Source of the DNA: Patulibacter sp. SYSU D01012
GTDB taxonomy: Bacteria > Actinomycetota > Thermoleophilia > Solirubrobacterales > Solirubrobacteraceae
Reading direction: 5' to 3'
NCBI RefSeq assembly: GCF_017916475.1
Contig: NZ_JAFMTB010000001.1
Span: 372,001 to 436,000 of the forward strand
Length of the DNA: 64,000 nucleotides
Under the pieces are notes generated by a model, which ran no database searches, was not told the origin of the DNA, and worked only from the letters and a program-made list of their open reading frames with translations. The position numbers and the translations under genes were made by a program. Positions within the stretch are counted from its first letter, which is position 1, and every line of letters begins with the position of its first letter. Shown here one piece after another: positions 22,307-32,024 of this stretch.

Positions 22307-24544
22307 ATGCCGCACCGTTCCCGCACCGCCGTCGCCGCCCTCGCGGCCGCCGGCGTGCTCGCCGTCCCAGCCGCCGCGTCGGCCGCGCCCGCCGCCACCA
22401 CCTGGGCCGGCTGGGACGCCCCCGGCCCCGTCGGCGTGGGCGACCCGACCCACGTCGCCGCGTACGGCGCGACGACCGCCGTGCTCGGCACGCCCGGCGC
22501 CGACGTCCCCCTGTTCGTCTCGGGCGCCGCCGGCAGCCGCGTGGGCCGCGTCCCGCTGACGAAGCCCGGGACGCCGGTCGGCCTGGCCGCCGCCGGCCCC
22601 GACCGCCTGCTGCTCGCGGAGGACTGCCGCGTCCGCCGGTCCGACGACCTGGGCGCGACGTGGAGCGGCGACCCGCTGCCGTCGTGCACGTCCGGCACGC
22701 CGGTGCTGACGACGCTCGACGCGCGCGTCGCCTGGGCGTCGCTGCCGACCCGCACGTGGCGCACCGTCGACGGCGGCGCCACCTGGGCCGTCGTCAACGC
22801 GGCCGAGCCCGGGCCGGGCCTGGCGACGGGCGAGGCGACGGGCTTCCGCGTGGTCGCCGCCGGTGCCGCCGGCAACGCGCTGCAGCGCACGACCGACGGC
22901 GGCGCGTCGTGGCAGGGCCTGAAGGTCCCCGGCCCCGCACCCGCCGCCGAGCCGACCGCCGACGCCCCGGCCCCCGAGGCGCCGCTCGTCGACGCCCTGC
23001 CCGGCCTGACCGTCCCCGCCCTGCGGGCCGACGGCGCCATCGTGCTCGGCGCCGGCGGGGCCGTGCTGATCTCGAAGGACGGCGGGGCGACGTTCACCCG
23101 GCATGCCGTCCCGATCCCCGACGACCTGCCCGGATCGGGCGGCGTGGTCGTCGAGCGGGTCGTGTGCGAGCCCAGCGGCGCGTGCATCGTCGGCGTGCTC
23201 GCGGCGAACGACCCGAAGCGCCGGAGCGCGCTGCGCCTGGACGGCACGACGTTCGGCGCCCGCGTGGCCGCGCTGCCGCCGTCCGACGTGACCGCGCCGG
23301 CGCCCGGCGTCGTCGTGGGCTTCGAGGGCGCGGACACGACCGCCCGCGCCGTGCGCACCGACGACCTCGGCGCCACGCCGTACCGGGCGATCGCGTCCGC
23401 GAACGACGCCACGGGCTCGATCGGCGTGCACGGCCTGCTCGCCGTCACCCGCGTCGGCCGGCTGTTCGTCTCGAGCGACCACGGGGACAGCTGGCGCGAC
23501 GTGCCGCTGCCCGCCACCCCGGCGCTGCGGCGCGTCGCGTCCGCCGGCGGGAGCCTGGTGGCGCTCGCCGAGGACGGGACGCTGCGGCGGTTCGCCGACG
23601 GGGCCTGGGCGCCGTACGCGGACGTCTCCGTCGTCCGCCCGGAGGGCCTGGCCGTGGCCGGCGACGTGCCGGTCGTGGTCGGCCCGCGCGGCATCATCCG
23701 CCTGACCGACCCGGCGAAGCCCGAGGTCGTCTCGTCCCGCGCCCTGCAGGGCCGCGGCTTCTCGCGTGTCGTCGCGAGCGGCAAGGTCGTCGTGGCGTGG
23801 GGGCGGCGCAACGGCAAGCAGCTCGCCGTCCGCTCCGCCGACGGCGGCCGCACGTGGTCGCGCACGAAGCTGCCGGCGGGCACGGACGACGCCCAGGTCG
23901 TCGGGAAGCGCGTCTTCGCGCTCGCGGGCAACACGCTGTTCCGCTCGACGGACGGCGGCAAGCGCTTCGCCGCACGCGTGACGGTCCCGGACCTGGAGGG
24001 CGCCGGGCCCGACCGCGACGTCGACGCCGACGTGGGCCTCGAGCTCTCGTCGGCGTCGACCGGGGTGATCACCACCCGGGTCGGCGCGTTCGTGACGCGG
24101 GACGGCGGCAAGAGCGTGGCCATGCTGCCGGCCCCCGGCGGGAAGACGCCGGCCGTCGCCGCGGTCGCGGGCTCCGGCGTCGTGGTCCAGGACCCGGTGC
24201 TCGGCACCGTCTTCCGCAACGCCAAGCTGTTGGCCGGCGCCCGCCCGAAGCTGACGCTCCGCACCGTCGGCCGGCCCAAGAAGGGCGCCAAGGGCAGCCG
24301 CACCGTGACGATCGTCGGCGTGCTGCGCGGCGTGACCGGCGAGCAGGAGGTCGCGGTGCTCGCCGTCGGGAGGAAGGGACGGACCTTCACCCAGCGCGTC
24401 GTCACGCCGAACGCCGACGGCTCGTTCCGCGTCCGGCTGCGGCTGGGGCGGTCGGAGCGCGGCGTGCAGGCCTGGTTCGGCGGCGACGTCGGCGCCCGCG
24501 AGAGCGCGCTCGGGGTGTCGAGCCGCGAGCTGCGGGTCCGCTGA
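22307..24544 (+). CDS. secreted BNR/Asp-box beta-propeller protein
   Basis: A 745-residue exported protein. The signal peptide ends at ASAAPA (about residue 27). Asp-box motifs of the S/T-x-D-x-G-x-x-W/F type repeat along the chain: SDDLGATW, TVDGGATW, TTDGGASW, SKDGGATF, SSDHGDSW, SADGGRTW and STDGGKRF. They indicate a propeller like those of sialidases or the photosystem assembly factor YCF48. No sialidase catalytic residues can be assigned. The last 100 residues form an Ig-like domain ending AWFGGDVGARES. Start ATG 22307 follows an AGGAG site at correct spacing, with a TAGCGT box about 45 bases upstream. Ligand is unknown. Confidence 0.78.
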   Translation: MPHRSRTAVAALAAAGVLAVPAAASAAPAATTWAGWDAPGPVGVGDPTHVAAYGATTAVLGTPGADVPLFVSGAAGSRVGRVPLTKPGTPVGLAAAGPDRLLLAEDCRVRRSDDLGATWSGDPLPSCTSGTPVLTTLDARVAWASLPTRTWRTVDGGATWAVVNAAEPGPGLATGEATGFRVVAAGAAGNALQRTTDGGASWQGLKVPGPAPAAEPTADAPAPEAPLVDALPGLTVPALRADGAIVLGAGGAVLISKDGGATFTRHAVPIPDDLPGSGGVVVERVVCEPSGACIVGVLAANDPKRRSALRLDGTTFGARVAALPPSDVTAPAPGVVVGFEGADTTARAVRTDDLGATPYRAIASANDATGSIGVHGLLAVTRVGRLFVSSDHGDSWRDVPLPATPALRRVASAGGSLVALAEDGTLRRFADGAWAPYADVSVVRPEGLAVAGDVPVVVGPRGIIRLTDPAKPEVVSSRALQGRGFSRVVASGKVVVAWGRRNGKQLAVRSADGGRTWSRTKLPAGTDDAQVVGKRVFALAGNTLFRSTDGGKRFAARVTVPDLEGAGPDRDVDADVGLELSSASTGVITTRVGAFVTRDGGKSVAMLPAPGGKTPAVAAVAGSGVVVQDPVLGTVFRNAKLLAGARPKLTLRTVGRPKKGAKGSRTVTIVGVLRGVTGEQEVAVLAVGRKGRTFTQRVVTPNADGSFRVRLRLGRSERGVQAWFGGDVGARESALGVSSRELRVR

Positions 24545-24549
24545 GCGGA

Positions 24550-24580
24550 GCGGGGAGGCGGCACGCGGCCGCCTCCCCGC
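24550..24580. terminator. bidirectional terminator between propeller gene and RidA gene
   Basis: A 13-bp perfect stem (GCGGGGAGGCGGC and complement) around a 5-base loop between convergent genes. Confidence 0.7.
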
Positions 24581-24585
24581 CGCGG

Positions 24586-24993
24586 TCAGTCCATGATCGC
24601 GGTGGCCTCGATCTCGACGAGGTGCTCGGGGACGTCGAGCGTCTCGACGCCGAACATCGACGCGGGCGGGAGCGCTCCCGACCCCGTCGTGAAGCCCGCA
24701 CGGGTGAGGCCGTCCACCAGCGCCGGCATCTTGTCGGGCGTCCAGCCGACCACGTAGACCGTCAGGCGCACGACGTCGTCGGGCGTCGCTCCGACGGCCG
24801 CGAGCGCCGTGACGACGTTCCGCATCGCCTGCGCCGTCTGGGCCGCGAGGTCTCCGATCCCGACGGTCGCGCCCGTGGCGTCCGACGCCACCTGCCCGGC
24901 GACGTGGACGTGGCGCGTTCCGGTGGCCACGGCCACCTGGTGGTACAGGTCGATCTTCGGGAGTCCGTCCGGGTCGACCAGGGTGATGGGCAT
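24586..24993 (-). CDS. RidA/YjgF/YER057c/UK114-family protein
   Basis: A 135-residue small trimer-forming protein. RidA proteins hydrolyse reactive enamines and imines released by PLP enzymes; many relatives act on other substrates. Visible family marks are HVHVAGQVASDATG, LAAQTAQAMRNVVTALAAVGA, RLTVYVVGW and the C-terminal LVEIEATAIM. The classic RidA has an Arg in the C-terminal IEVE-x-x-A region's partner strand; the equivalent here is not clear, so true deaminase activity is uncertain. ATG 24993 has a GAAGGAG ribosome site eight bases upstream. It is divergent from a TetR gene and shares a 20-bp palindrome with it. Confidence 0.8.
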   Translation of the reverse strand: MPITLVDPDGLPKIDLYHQVAVATGTRHVHVAGQVASDATGATVGIGDLAAQTAQAMRNVVTALAAVGATPDDVVRLTVYVVGWTPDKMPALVDGLTRAGFTTGSGALPPASMFGVETLDVPEHLVEIEATAIMD

Positions 24994-25045
24994 GCTCGCT
25001 CCTTCGGTTCGTCCCCGCCGGCGCGGGGCTTCCCTTCGACCGTAG

Positions 25046-25065
25046 CATTGCATTGCTATGCAATG
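25046..25065. promoter_or_regulatory. TetR operator between RidA and TetR genes
   Basis: CATTGCAT-N4-ATGCAATG, a perfect 8-bp inverted repeat in the 92-base divergent region, next to the TetR -10 box. It is strikingly AT-rich for this genome. Confidence 0.7.
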
Positions 25066-25073
25066 GAACGTCG

Positions 25074-25079
25074 TAGGCT
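25074..25079 (+). promoter_or_regulatory. -10 box (TAGGCT) for the TetR gene
   Basis: TAGGCT, six bases, ATG 25086. The operator palindrome ends eight bases before it. Confidence 0.45.
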
Positions 25080-25085
25080 CCCCGC

Positions 25086-25724
25086 ATGGCTCGGACGAAG
25101 GACCCGGCGGTCCGCACGGCGCTGATCGAGCGGGCGGCGCAGATGCTGCGCACCCGCGAGCCGATCACCCTGCGCTCCCTCGTCGCCGGCACGGGCGTGT
25201 CGACGATGGCGGTCTACACGCACTTCGGCGACATGGACGGCGTGTGGCGCGCCCTTCGCCAGGAGGGCTTCACGCGCCTGGGGGAGCGCTTCGGTCGCGT
25301 CGAGCTGACCGCGGATCCGGTGCGCGATCTCGCGGGCCTCTCCGCGGCCTACGTCGCCCACGCGCTCGAGCACCCCGACCTCTACCGCGTCATGTTCGAC
25401 GCGAGCTTCGCGCTCGAGGACGGCGACGCGGCCTTCGGCACGTTCGAGCACCTCATCCGCGCCGCGGCGCGCAGCCGCGACGCGGGTCGCCTGCGCGCCG
25501 ACGTCGTCCCCCGGGACGTCGCCACCCAGACCTGGGCGGCGGGGCACGGCCTCGTCTCGCTCGTGCGGCCGGGCCCGCTGCCGCGGTCGACGCTCGTCCA
25601 CGCGCGTCCGATGCTCGTCGCCCTGCTGGTCGCCGCCGGCGACGCGCCCGACCGGTGTCGGGACTCCGTCGCCGCGGGCTGGGATCTCCGGGTGCCGGCG
25701 GACGACGACGAGCCCGCGGCCTAG
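25086..25724 (+). CDS. TetR/AcrR-family regulator
   Basis: A 212-residue repressor. The DNA-binding head is clear: RTALIERAAQMLRTREPITL, then RSLVAGTGVSTMAVYTHFGDMDGVWRALR. The ligand-binding part resembles the WHG/TetR_C type (LSAAYVAHALEHPDLYRVMFDASF). Its start is six bases after a TAGGCT box, and a CATTGCAT-N4-ATGCAATG palindrome lies just upstream. It therefore probably represses both itself and the divergent RidA-like gene. A ligand cannot be deduced. Confidence 0.85.
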   Translation: MARTKDPAVRTALIERAAQMLRTREPITLRSLVAGTGVSTMAVYTHFGDMDGVWRALRQEGFTRLGERFGRVELTADPVRDLAGLSAAYVAHALEHPDLYRVMFDASFALEDGDAAFGTFEHLIRAAARSRDAGRLRADVVPRDVATQTWAAGHGLVSLVRPGPLPRSTLVHARPMLVALLVAAGDAPDRCRDSVAAGWDLRVPADDDEPAA

Positions 25725-25794
25725 GGCGCCGGGAGGGCGGTGCCGGCGCGCAACGCCCGCTGCAGACGGGTTCTCCCTGCATCTGAGCCCGCGC

Positions 25795-25821
25795 TTGGCA
25801 CTCTTGTGAACAGAGTGCCAA
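25795..25821. promoter_or_regulatory. CIRCE element 1 (HrcA operator)
   Basis: TTGGCACTC-N9-GAGTGCCAA, a perfect inverted repeat. The classic CIRCE is TTAGCACTC-N9-GAGTGCTAA; here A to G changes occur symmetrically at position 3. Confidence 0.9.
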
Positions 25822-25828
25822 CGAGGCC

Positions 25829-25856
25829 TTGACCGACGGGCGCTTCGCGCTACACT
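25829..25856 (+). promoter_or_regulatory. groESL promoter
   Basis: -35 TTGACC (25829-25834), 16-base spacer, -10 TACACT (25851-25856). It is flanked by the two CIRCE elements; the second covers the expected transcription start. Confidence 0.8.
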
Positions 25857-25865
25857 GCCTGCGGG

Positions 25866-25892
25866 TTGGCACTCTCGGCCCGAGAGTGCCGA
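25866..25892. promoter_or_regulatory. CIRCE element 2 (HrcA operator)
   Basis: TTGGCACTC-N9-GAGTGCCGA, with one arm mismatch. It lies at or just after the transcription start of groESL. Confidence 0.88.
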
Positions 25893-25932
25893 CGCAGGAC
25901 TTCAAATCGCAACCCGCCCGACGGAGGACCGC

Positions 25933-26232
25933 ATGTCCATCTCGCTGCAGCCGCTCGGCGATCGCCTGATCGTCCGCGCCATCGAAGAGGAGCAGACCAC
26001 GGCCAGCGGCCTGGTGCTCCCCGACACCGCCAAGGAGAAGCCCCAGAAGGGCGAGGTCCTCGCCGCGGGCGAGGGTCGCTGGGACGACGAGGGCGACAAG
26101 CGCATCCCGCTGGACGTCAAGGTCGGCGACCAGGTCCTCTACTCCAAGTACGGCGGCACCGAGATCAAGGTGGACGGCGAGGAGCTCCTCGTCCTCCGCG
26201 AGAGCGACGTCCTGGCGAAGGTCGTCGGCTGA
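25933..26232 (+). CDS. groES: co-chaperonin GroES
   Basis: A 99-residue Hsp10 subunit that caps the GroEL ring during ATP-driven protein folding. The family sequence is seen throughout: [38 protein letters not shown] at the start, including the mobile loop, and [32 protein letters not shown] at the end. Length is normal. A GGAGG ribosome site lies eight bases before the ATG. The gene has a vegetative promoter bracketed by two CIRCE operators, so HrcA repression and heat induction are expected. groEL follows after 38 bases. Confidence 0.97.
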   Translation: MSISLQPLGDRLIVRAIEEEQTTASGLVLPDTAKEKPQKGEVLAAGEGRWDDEGDKRIPLDVKVGDQVLYSKYGGTEIKVDGEELLVLRESDVLAKVVG

Positions 26233-26252
26233 GCCGGCCCCGGATCCTCTGA

Positions 26253-27902
<1,650 letters not shown>

Positions 27903-27909
27903 CAGCCCT

Positions 27910-27930
27910 CCGGTCCCGCCCCGGGACCGG
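27910..27930 (+). terminator. terminator hairpin after groEL
   Basis: CCGGTCCC-N5-GGGACCGG, a perfect 8-bp stem seven bases after the stop codon. Confidence 0.7.
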
Positions 27931-27979
27931 GTTCGATCGTCCGGTCGGCGCCTTGGTACGCCGGCTGGGCCCTCGCGTG

Positions 27980-28003
27980 ACGGCCGCCCCTGGGGGCGGC
28001 CGT
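27980..28003 (+). terminator. second groESL terminator, with a short T-rich tail
   Basis: ACGGCCGCCCC pairs perfectly with 27993-28003 around a 2-base loop and is followed by TCTCGTTCT. This is the most classical terminator in the window. Confidence 0.75.
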
Positions 28004-28170
28004 TCTCGTTCTCCGGGGGCGGCGCGCGCCGGGAGCTCCGCCGCCGCTCCGGGGCGTACGGCGTCACGCACCTCGCGGGCCCGCGGGCCCCCGAGAGCGC
28101 CGGAGCGCACGGGCGATCCGCCGCGGCGAGCAACCGCCCGGTCGGCAGCCCGTAGGGTGCCCTAACGCGC

Positions 28171-28176
28171 TACCGT
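28171..28176 (+). promoter_or_regulatory. -10 box (TACCGT) for the HtaA-domain gene
   Basis: TACCGT, eight bases, ATG 28185; no ribosome site. The preceding 170 bases after the groEL terminators hold no gene. Confidence 0.45.
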
Positions 28177-28184
28177 CCTTCTCG

Positions 28185-29429
28185 ATGCGCCCACCCTCTC
28201 GTCGCTCCGTCGTCCTCCTCGCGCCCGCCGCCGTGGCGGCGCTCGCGGCGTCCGGCGCGGCGCCGGCCGGAGCGACGTCGACCGTCGCGCCGACGACGGC
28301 CATCACCGTGGCCAAGGACGCCGGGAAGGCGCTCCGGGCGCCCGGCCTGCGGGTCGGCGCGACCGGGTCGGCGTGGGCCGGCGGCCGGACGGTCACCGTG
28401 CCCGTCACGGGCGCCACCGCGGGCACGACGCCCACGGTCACGCACACCGCCACCGCCGGCCTCCGCGTCCGCGCCGGGCGGCGCTCCGTCCTGGTCCGCG
28501 GGCTGCGGGCCGACCTGCGCGCCGGCACCGTCCGGGCGACGGTCGGCCGCCGCGCGGTCACCGTCTTCGCGCTCCGCGGCGTGCGCGTGGCGACCGCCGC
28601 CGACGGCACGCGCACCGCGGCGGCGACCCTCCGTGTGTCGCCCACCGGCGCTCGTGTCCTCCGCGGGGCCCTCCGCGTGCGGCGGCTGCGCGCCGGGACG
28701 TTCGGCACGCTCCGTGTCCTGCTTCCGGCGGCCGTCGCCACGCCGGCGCCCGCCACGCCGGCGCCCGCGCCGATCGTGCTGCCCGGACCGCCGACCGCGC
28801 CCGCGGCTGCCGCGCCCGCTCCCACGACGCCGGACGCGTCCCCGGCCGTCGAGGTCGTCCGTGGCGCGCCGTCGCTGGACTGGACGATCCTCTCCTCGTG
28901 GATCGGCTACTTGACGAACGGCGGAGGCCGCGTCGAGACCGCCGAGGGCGCAGGGCGCACCGCATCCGGCTCCGTCCTCTTCCCGTCGGCGGGCGGTGCG
29001 ATCGCGGCCGACGGCACCGGCACCGTCCGCTACGCCGGCGCGGTCCGCTTCGTCCAGGCCAGCCACGGCATCGACATGACGTTCTCGGACTTCTCGGTGA
29101 CGTTCGGCCCGACCGAGGCGCCCGTCGTGCGCGCCGTGCTCGTCAACCGCAACGGTGCGGCCGCGGGGTCGCCGGTGCACGTGCCGGACGGTCCCGGGAC
29201 GCGCCAGCCGCTCGACTTCGGGCGTCTGCGGCTGGCCGAGGCCCGCTCCGTCGGCCCGGAGGGCGACGTCCGCCTGTACGAGCGGGTGCCGGTCCACCTG
29301 ACGGCCGAGGCGGCGAACCCCTTCGGCTTCTACGCCGCCGACCAGGTCTTCGGCTCGATGAACGTGCGGGCCGCACTCGTGCCGCCCGCGCCAACCACCC
29401 CTACCGACCCCGGGTCCGGCGCCCGTTAG
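28185..29429 (+). CDS. secreted HtaA-domain protein
   Basis: A 414-residue exported protein. The signal peptide ends near GATS (about 31). Residues of about 38-185 form an Ala/Thr/Arg-rich beta region (KALRAPGLRVGATGSA, VTVPVTGAT, GLRVRAGRRSVLVRGLRADL) that looks like a diverged half HtaA module. After a Pro/Ala linker (about 186-222), a full HtaA domain follows: LDWTILSSWIGYLTNGGG, GSVLFPSAGG, FVQASHGIDMTFSDFSVTFG. Corynebacterial HtaA domains bind haem, with conserved Tyr and His residues, and one His and several Tyr are present here. No C-terminal anchor is seen. The haem role is inferred from the family only. A secreted propeller gene follows 47 bases later. Confidence 0.75.
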   Translation: MRPPSRRSVVLLAPAAVAALAASGAAPAGATSTVAPTTAITVAKDAGKALRAPGLRVGATGSAWAGGRTVTVPVTGATAGTTPTVTHTATAGLRVRAGRRSVLVRGLRADLRAGTVRATVGRRAVTVFALRGVRVATAADGTRTAAATLRVSPTGARVLRGALRVRRLRAGTFGTLRVLLPAAVATPAPATPAPAPIVLPGPPTAPAAAAPAPTTPDASPAVEVVRGAPSLDWTILSSWIGYLTNGGGRVETAEGAGRTASGSVLFPSAGGAIAADGTGTVRYAGAVRFVQASHGIDMTFSDFSVTFGPTEAPVVRAVLVNRNGAAAGSPVHVPDGPGTRQPLDFGRLRLAEARSVGPEGDVRLYERVPVHLTAEAANPFGFYAADQVFGSMNVRAALVPPAPTTPTDPGSGAR

Positions 29430-29476
29430 GGTCGCCGTCCGCCGCGCCTCCACCGTCGTCGCCTGCTGCTCCCGTG

Positions 29477-31435
29477 ATGCTCATGCCCTTCCGCGCCCCC
29501 GCGCTCCACGCCCCCGCCCTCCGCGTCCTGCTCGTGCTCCTGGCGATGACGGCCGGGCTGCTCGCGACGGCCCCCGGTGCACGCGCCGCCCTGGGCTGGC
29601 AGCCCACCCTCGACCTGGCGTCGCCGCTCGACGGCGCGGCCAGCCAGCCGGCCCTGGCGGTCGACCGGGACGGCACGGTCTGGGGCGCCTGGATCCGGGC
29701 GCAGAGCTCCGGCGGTCCGAGCCTGGTGCAGGTGGCGTCGAAGCCGCGCGGGGGTGCGTGGAGCGCGTCCGTCGTCGTCTCGCGCCCGGTCCGTGGCGAC
29801 ACGGGGTCGCGCGTGACGGAGCCGCCGCGCGTGGCCGTGCGCGACGGCGTCGTCACCGTCGCGTGGCTGCAGACGACCCCCGACAGCACGAAGGCCGCGA
29901 CGAGCGAGGCGTGGGTGGCGACGCGCCCGGCCGGCGGCACGTGGCGGGCGCCCGAGCAGCGATCGGCCGCGGGCGACACCGCCGGGGACCTGGCTCTGGT
30001 GGCGCGGCCCGACGGCGGCGCGACGCTCGCGTGGACCGAGGAGCACGCCCTGGACGTGGACACCGACGTCGGATGGGTCGTCTCCGCCGACCGGTCCCCC
30101 GAGGGGACGTGGGCGCCCGCCGTCGAGATCGCGCCGACCACCGCGGGCCTGTTCACGGGCTACCTCGACATGGCGGTCGACGAGACGGGCGCCACCACCC
30201 TCGTGTGGCAGGACGTGGTCACGGACGGCCCCACGGTGCTGGCGGTCCGCCGTCCGCGGTGCGACGTTGCCTGGTCCGCCGCCGCCGCCCTCTCGGACCC
30301 CAGCGGCTACGCGCTGTGGCCCGACGTGGCCGTCGGCCCGGACGGCAGCGCGGACGTCGTCTGGGCGTCGCGCATCGACGAGGTGTCGAGCGTCGCCAAC
30401 TACGACGTGCAGACCGCGCGGGCGGCCGGCACGACGACGGCGTGGTCCGCCGCGACGGTCCTCTCCGAACCGGGCGGCGAGGCCTTGGGGCGCATCACGA
30501 CGAAGGTGCCGACGATCGCGGTCGACGGCGCCGGCAACACCACCGTCGCCTGGCTGCGCTCGAAGGGCACGAACGCGCAGCGCACCCCGGACCGCGTGCA
30601 GGTCGTCACCCGGCCCGCCGGCGCGTCCGCGTACGGCGCGCCCGTGGACGTCTGGTCGGGACGCCGCAACGCGACGCTGCGCAAGGCCGTCCTCGCGGTG
30701 TCCGGCGACGGCGGTGCGGCCATCGGCGTCTCGGGCTACACCGACCCCACGAGCACGGACCAGGGCGGTCCGCGGTCGATGCGCGCGGTGGTGCGCCCGG
30801 CACTGGGCGCGGCGTGGACGTCGGAGCGTGAGCTCTCCGTGGGCCGCGGGGGAACAGCGTCGGCGGTGAGCTGGGAGCCGGCCGTCGTGCAGGACGCCGC
30901 CGGCGGGACGACCATCGCCTGGCACCAGACGGACGCCACCGGCGAGATCGGCGTGCAGGCCGCGTCGTTCCTGGTCGCAGACCCTGCGGGCGGCTTCCCC
31001 CGGCCGGCCCCGTCCACGCTTGCCCCGTGCCGGAGGGACGACCCGCCGGCGCCCGGGGCCGGCGCCGCGTCGGCTGCGGCGCTTCCTGCGGCCGCGGTCG
31101 CCGGCCCGGCGACGGGCTCCCGGGCGCCCGCGGCCCTGCGCGCGGCGCCGACCTGGCTGCCCCGCCAGAGCGCCGACTACGTCGCCGCCCACGGCGTGCG
31201 CGTGTCGTTCCGCGGCCCCGCGTCGGCGTCGGCGACGGTCGTGGTCCGCCGCGGCCGCACGCTGCTGGGCCGCGTCGCCGGCGTCCGCACCACCCGCACG
31301 GGCAAGCTCGTGCGCCGTGTCCGGCTGACCGCGGCCGGCCGCCGCGTCCTGCGCCGCGCGCGGGGCCCCGTCGTCGTGCGGGTGACCGTCGCCGTCGGCG
31401 GCCGCACCGCCTCGCGCACCGTCACGCTGCGCTGA
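29477..31435 (+). CDS. secreted propeller-like repeat protein with C-terminal Arg-rich beta domain
   Basis: A 652-residue exported protein. The signal peptide (LRVLLVLLAMTAGLLATAPGARA) ends at about residue 36. Residues 40-500 contain repeats with an alternating pattern of QPALAVDRDGTVWGAWI, PRVAVRDGVVTVAWLQ, LALVARPDGGATLAWTE and PDVAVGPDGSADVVWAS. Each is about 60 residues, like blades of a beta-propeller. A linker follows, then about 75 residues of basic beta structure with VRVSFRGPASASATVVVRRG ending in ASRTVTLR. This last domain resembles that of the CocE-type hydrolase at 2851. GTG 29474 or ATG 29477 may serve as the start. Likely cell-surface; ligand unknown. Confidence 0.65.
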   Translation: MLMPFRAPALHAPALRVLLVLLAMTAGLLATAPGARAALGWQPTLDLASPLDGAASQPALAVDRDGTVWGAWIRAQSSGGPSLVQVASKPRGGAWSASVVVSRPVRGDTGSRVTEPPRVAVRDGVVTVAWLQTTPDSTKAATSEAWVATRPAGGTWRAPEQRSAAGDTAGDLALVARPDGGATLAWTEEHALDVDTDVGWVVSADRSPEGTWAPAVEIAPTTAGLFTGYLDMAVDETGATTLVWQDVVTDGPTVLAVRRPRCDVAWSAAAALSDPSGYALWPDVAVGPDGSADVVWASRIDEVSSVANYDVQTARAAGTTTAWSAATVLSEPGGEALGRITTKVPTIAVDGAGNTTVAWLRSKGTNAQRTPDRVQVVTRPAGASAYGAPVDVWSGRRNATLRKAVLAVSGDGGAAIGVSGYTDPTSTDQGGPRSMRAVVRPALGAAWTSERELSVGRGGTASAVSWEPAVVQDAAGGTTIAWHQTDATGEIGVQAASFLVADPAGGFPRPAPSTLAPCRRDDPPAPGAGAASAAALPAAAVAGPATGSRAPAALRAAPTWLPRQSADYVAAHGVRVSFRGPASASATVVVRRGRTLLGRVAGVRTTRTGKLVRRVRLTAAGRRVLRRARGPVVVRVTVAVGGRTASRTVTLR

Positions 31436-31441
31436 GGTCGT

Positions 31442-31473
31442 CCGCGCGCCCGTCCCCCGGGGCGGGCGCGCGG
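31442..31473. terminator. terminator hairpin after the propeller gene
   Basis: CCGCGCGCCCG pairs perfectly with 31463-31473 around a 10-base loop, seven bases after the stop codon. Confidence 0.65.
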
Positions 31474-31478
31474 CGCTC

Positions 31479-31484
31479 TATCCT
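31479..31484 (+). promoter_or_regulatory. -10 box (TATCCT) for the MarR gene
   Basis: TATCCT, eight bases, ATG 31493; no ribosome site. Confidence 0.5.
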
Positions 31485-31492
31485 CCGCGGCG

Positions 31493-31948
31493 ATGGCGAC
31501 CGCGCAGACCCCGCCCCGCGCCGCGTTCGAGGCCTGGCGCCGGATCGGCGAGCTCCTCGAGCTGGAGCGCTGCCGGACCGCCGCGCTCGCGCGCGAACTG
31601 GACCTGTCGTCGTCGCAGCTCCTGGCGCTCCGGGCCCTGGATCCCGCCGAGCCGCAGCGCATGGGCCAGCTGGCCGGCGCGCTCGAGTGCGACAAGGGCA
31701 ACGTGACCGGGATCGTCGACCGCCTGGAGCGGCGCGGCCTGGTCGAGCGGCGCCCCGTCGACCACGACCGCCGCGTGAAGGTCCTGGCCCTGACCCCCGC
31801 CGGCGCGCAGCTGCGCGCCGAGATCGAGGAGCGCCTGGCCACGCCGCCGGACGAGCTGGCGGCGCTGGCCGACGACGACCTGGGCCGGCTGGCCCACGCC
31901 GTCGGGGCGGTCCTCGACGCCCGCCGCGCCGCCCGCTGCGGCGGCTGA
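31493..31948 (+). CDS. MarR-family regulator
   Basis: A 151-residue winged-helix regulator. Dimer helices lie at both ends; the helix-turn-helix is MGQLAGALECDKGNVTGIVDRLERRGLVER, followed by the wing RRPVDHDRRVKVLALTPAG, which is a textbook MarR pattern. It stands alone between a propeller gene and the convergent permease gene, so its target is not apparent. No repeated operator is visible before it; the start is set by a TATCCT box eight bases upstream. Confidence 0.85.
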   Translation: MATAQTPPRAAFEAWRRIGELLELERCRTAALARELDLSSSQLLALRALDPAEPQRMGQLAGALECDKGNVTGIVDRLERRGLVERRPVDHDRRVKVLALTPAGAQLRAEIEERLATPPDELAALADDDLGRLAHAVGAVLDARRAARCGG

Positions 31949-32024
31949 GGCAGCGGGGACGGTCACCCCGGCGCCACGGGGCACCACCGCCGCGGCCCAC
32001 GTGGACCGCGACGGCGGGCGGCTC

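Noticed and set aside
22262-25192. A 976-codon open frame on the minus strand opposite the propeller and RidA region
   Set aside because: Shadow frame of GC-rich plus-strand genes; composition is Arg/Ala/Gly/Asp with no domain structure, and the plus-strand propeller has clear Asp-box motifs.
27931-27960. GGGTTCGATCGTCC after groEL, resembling a tRNA T-arm
   Set aside because: Stem bases do not pair as required, and no anticodon or acceptor arm fits around it; it lies between two terminators.
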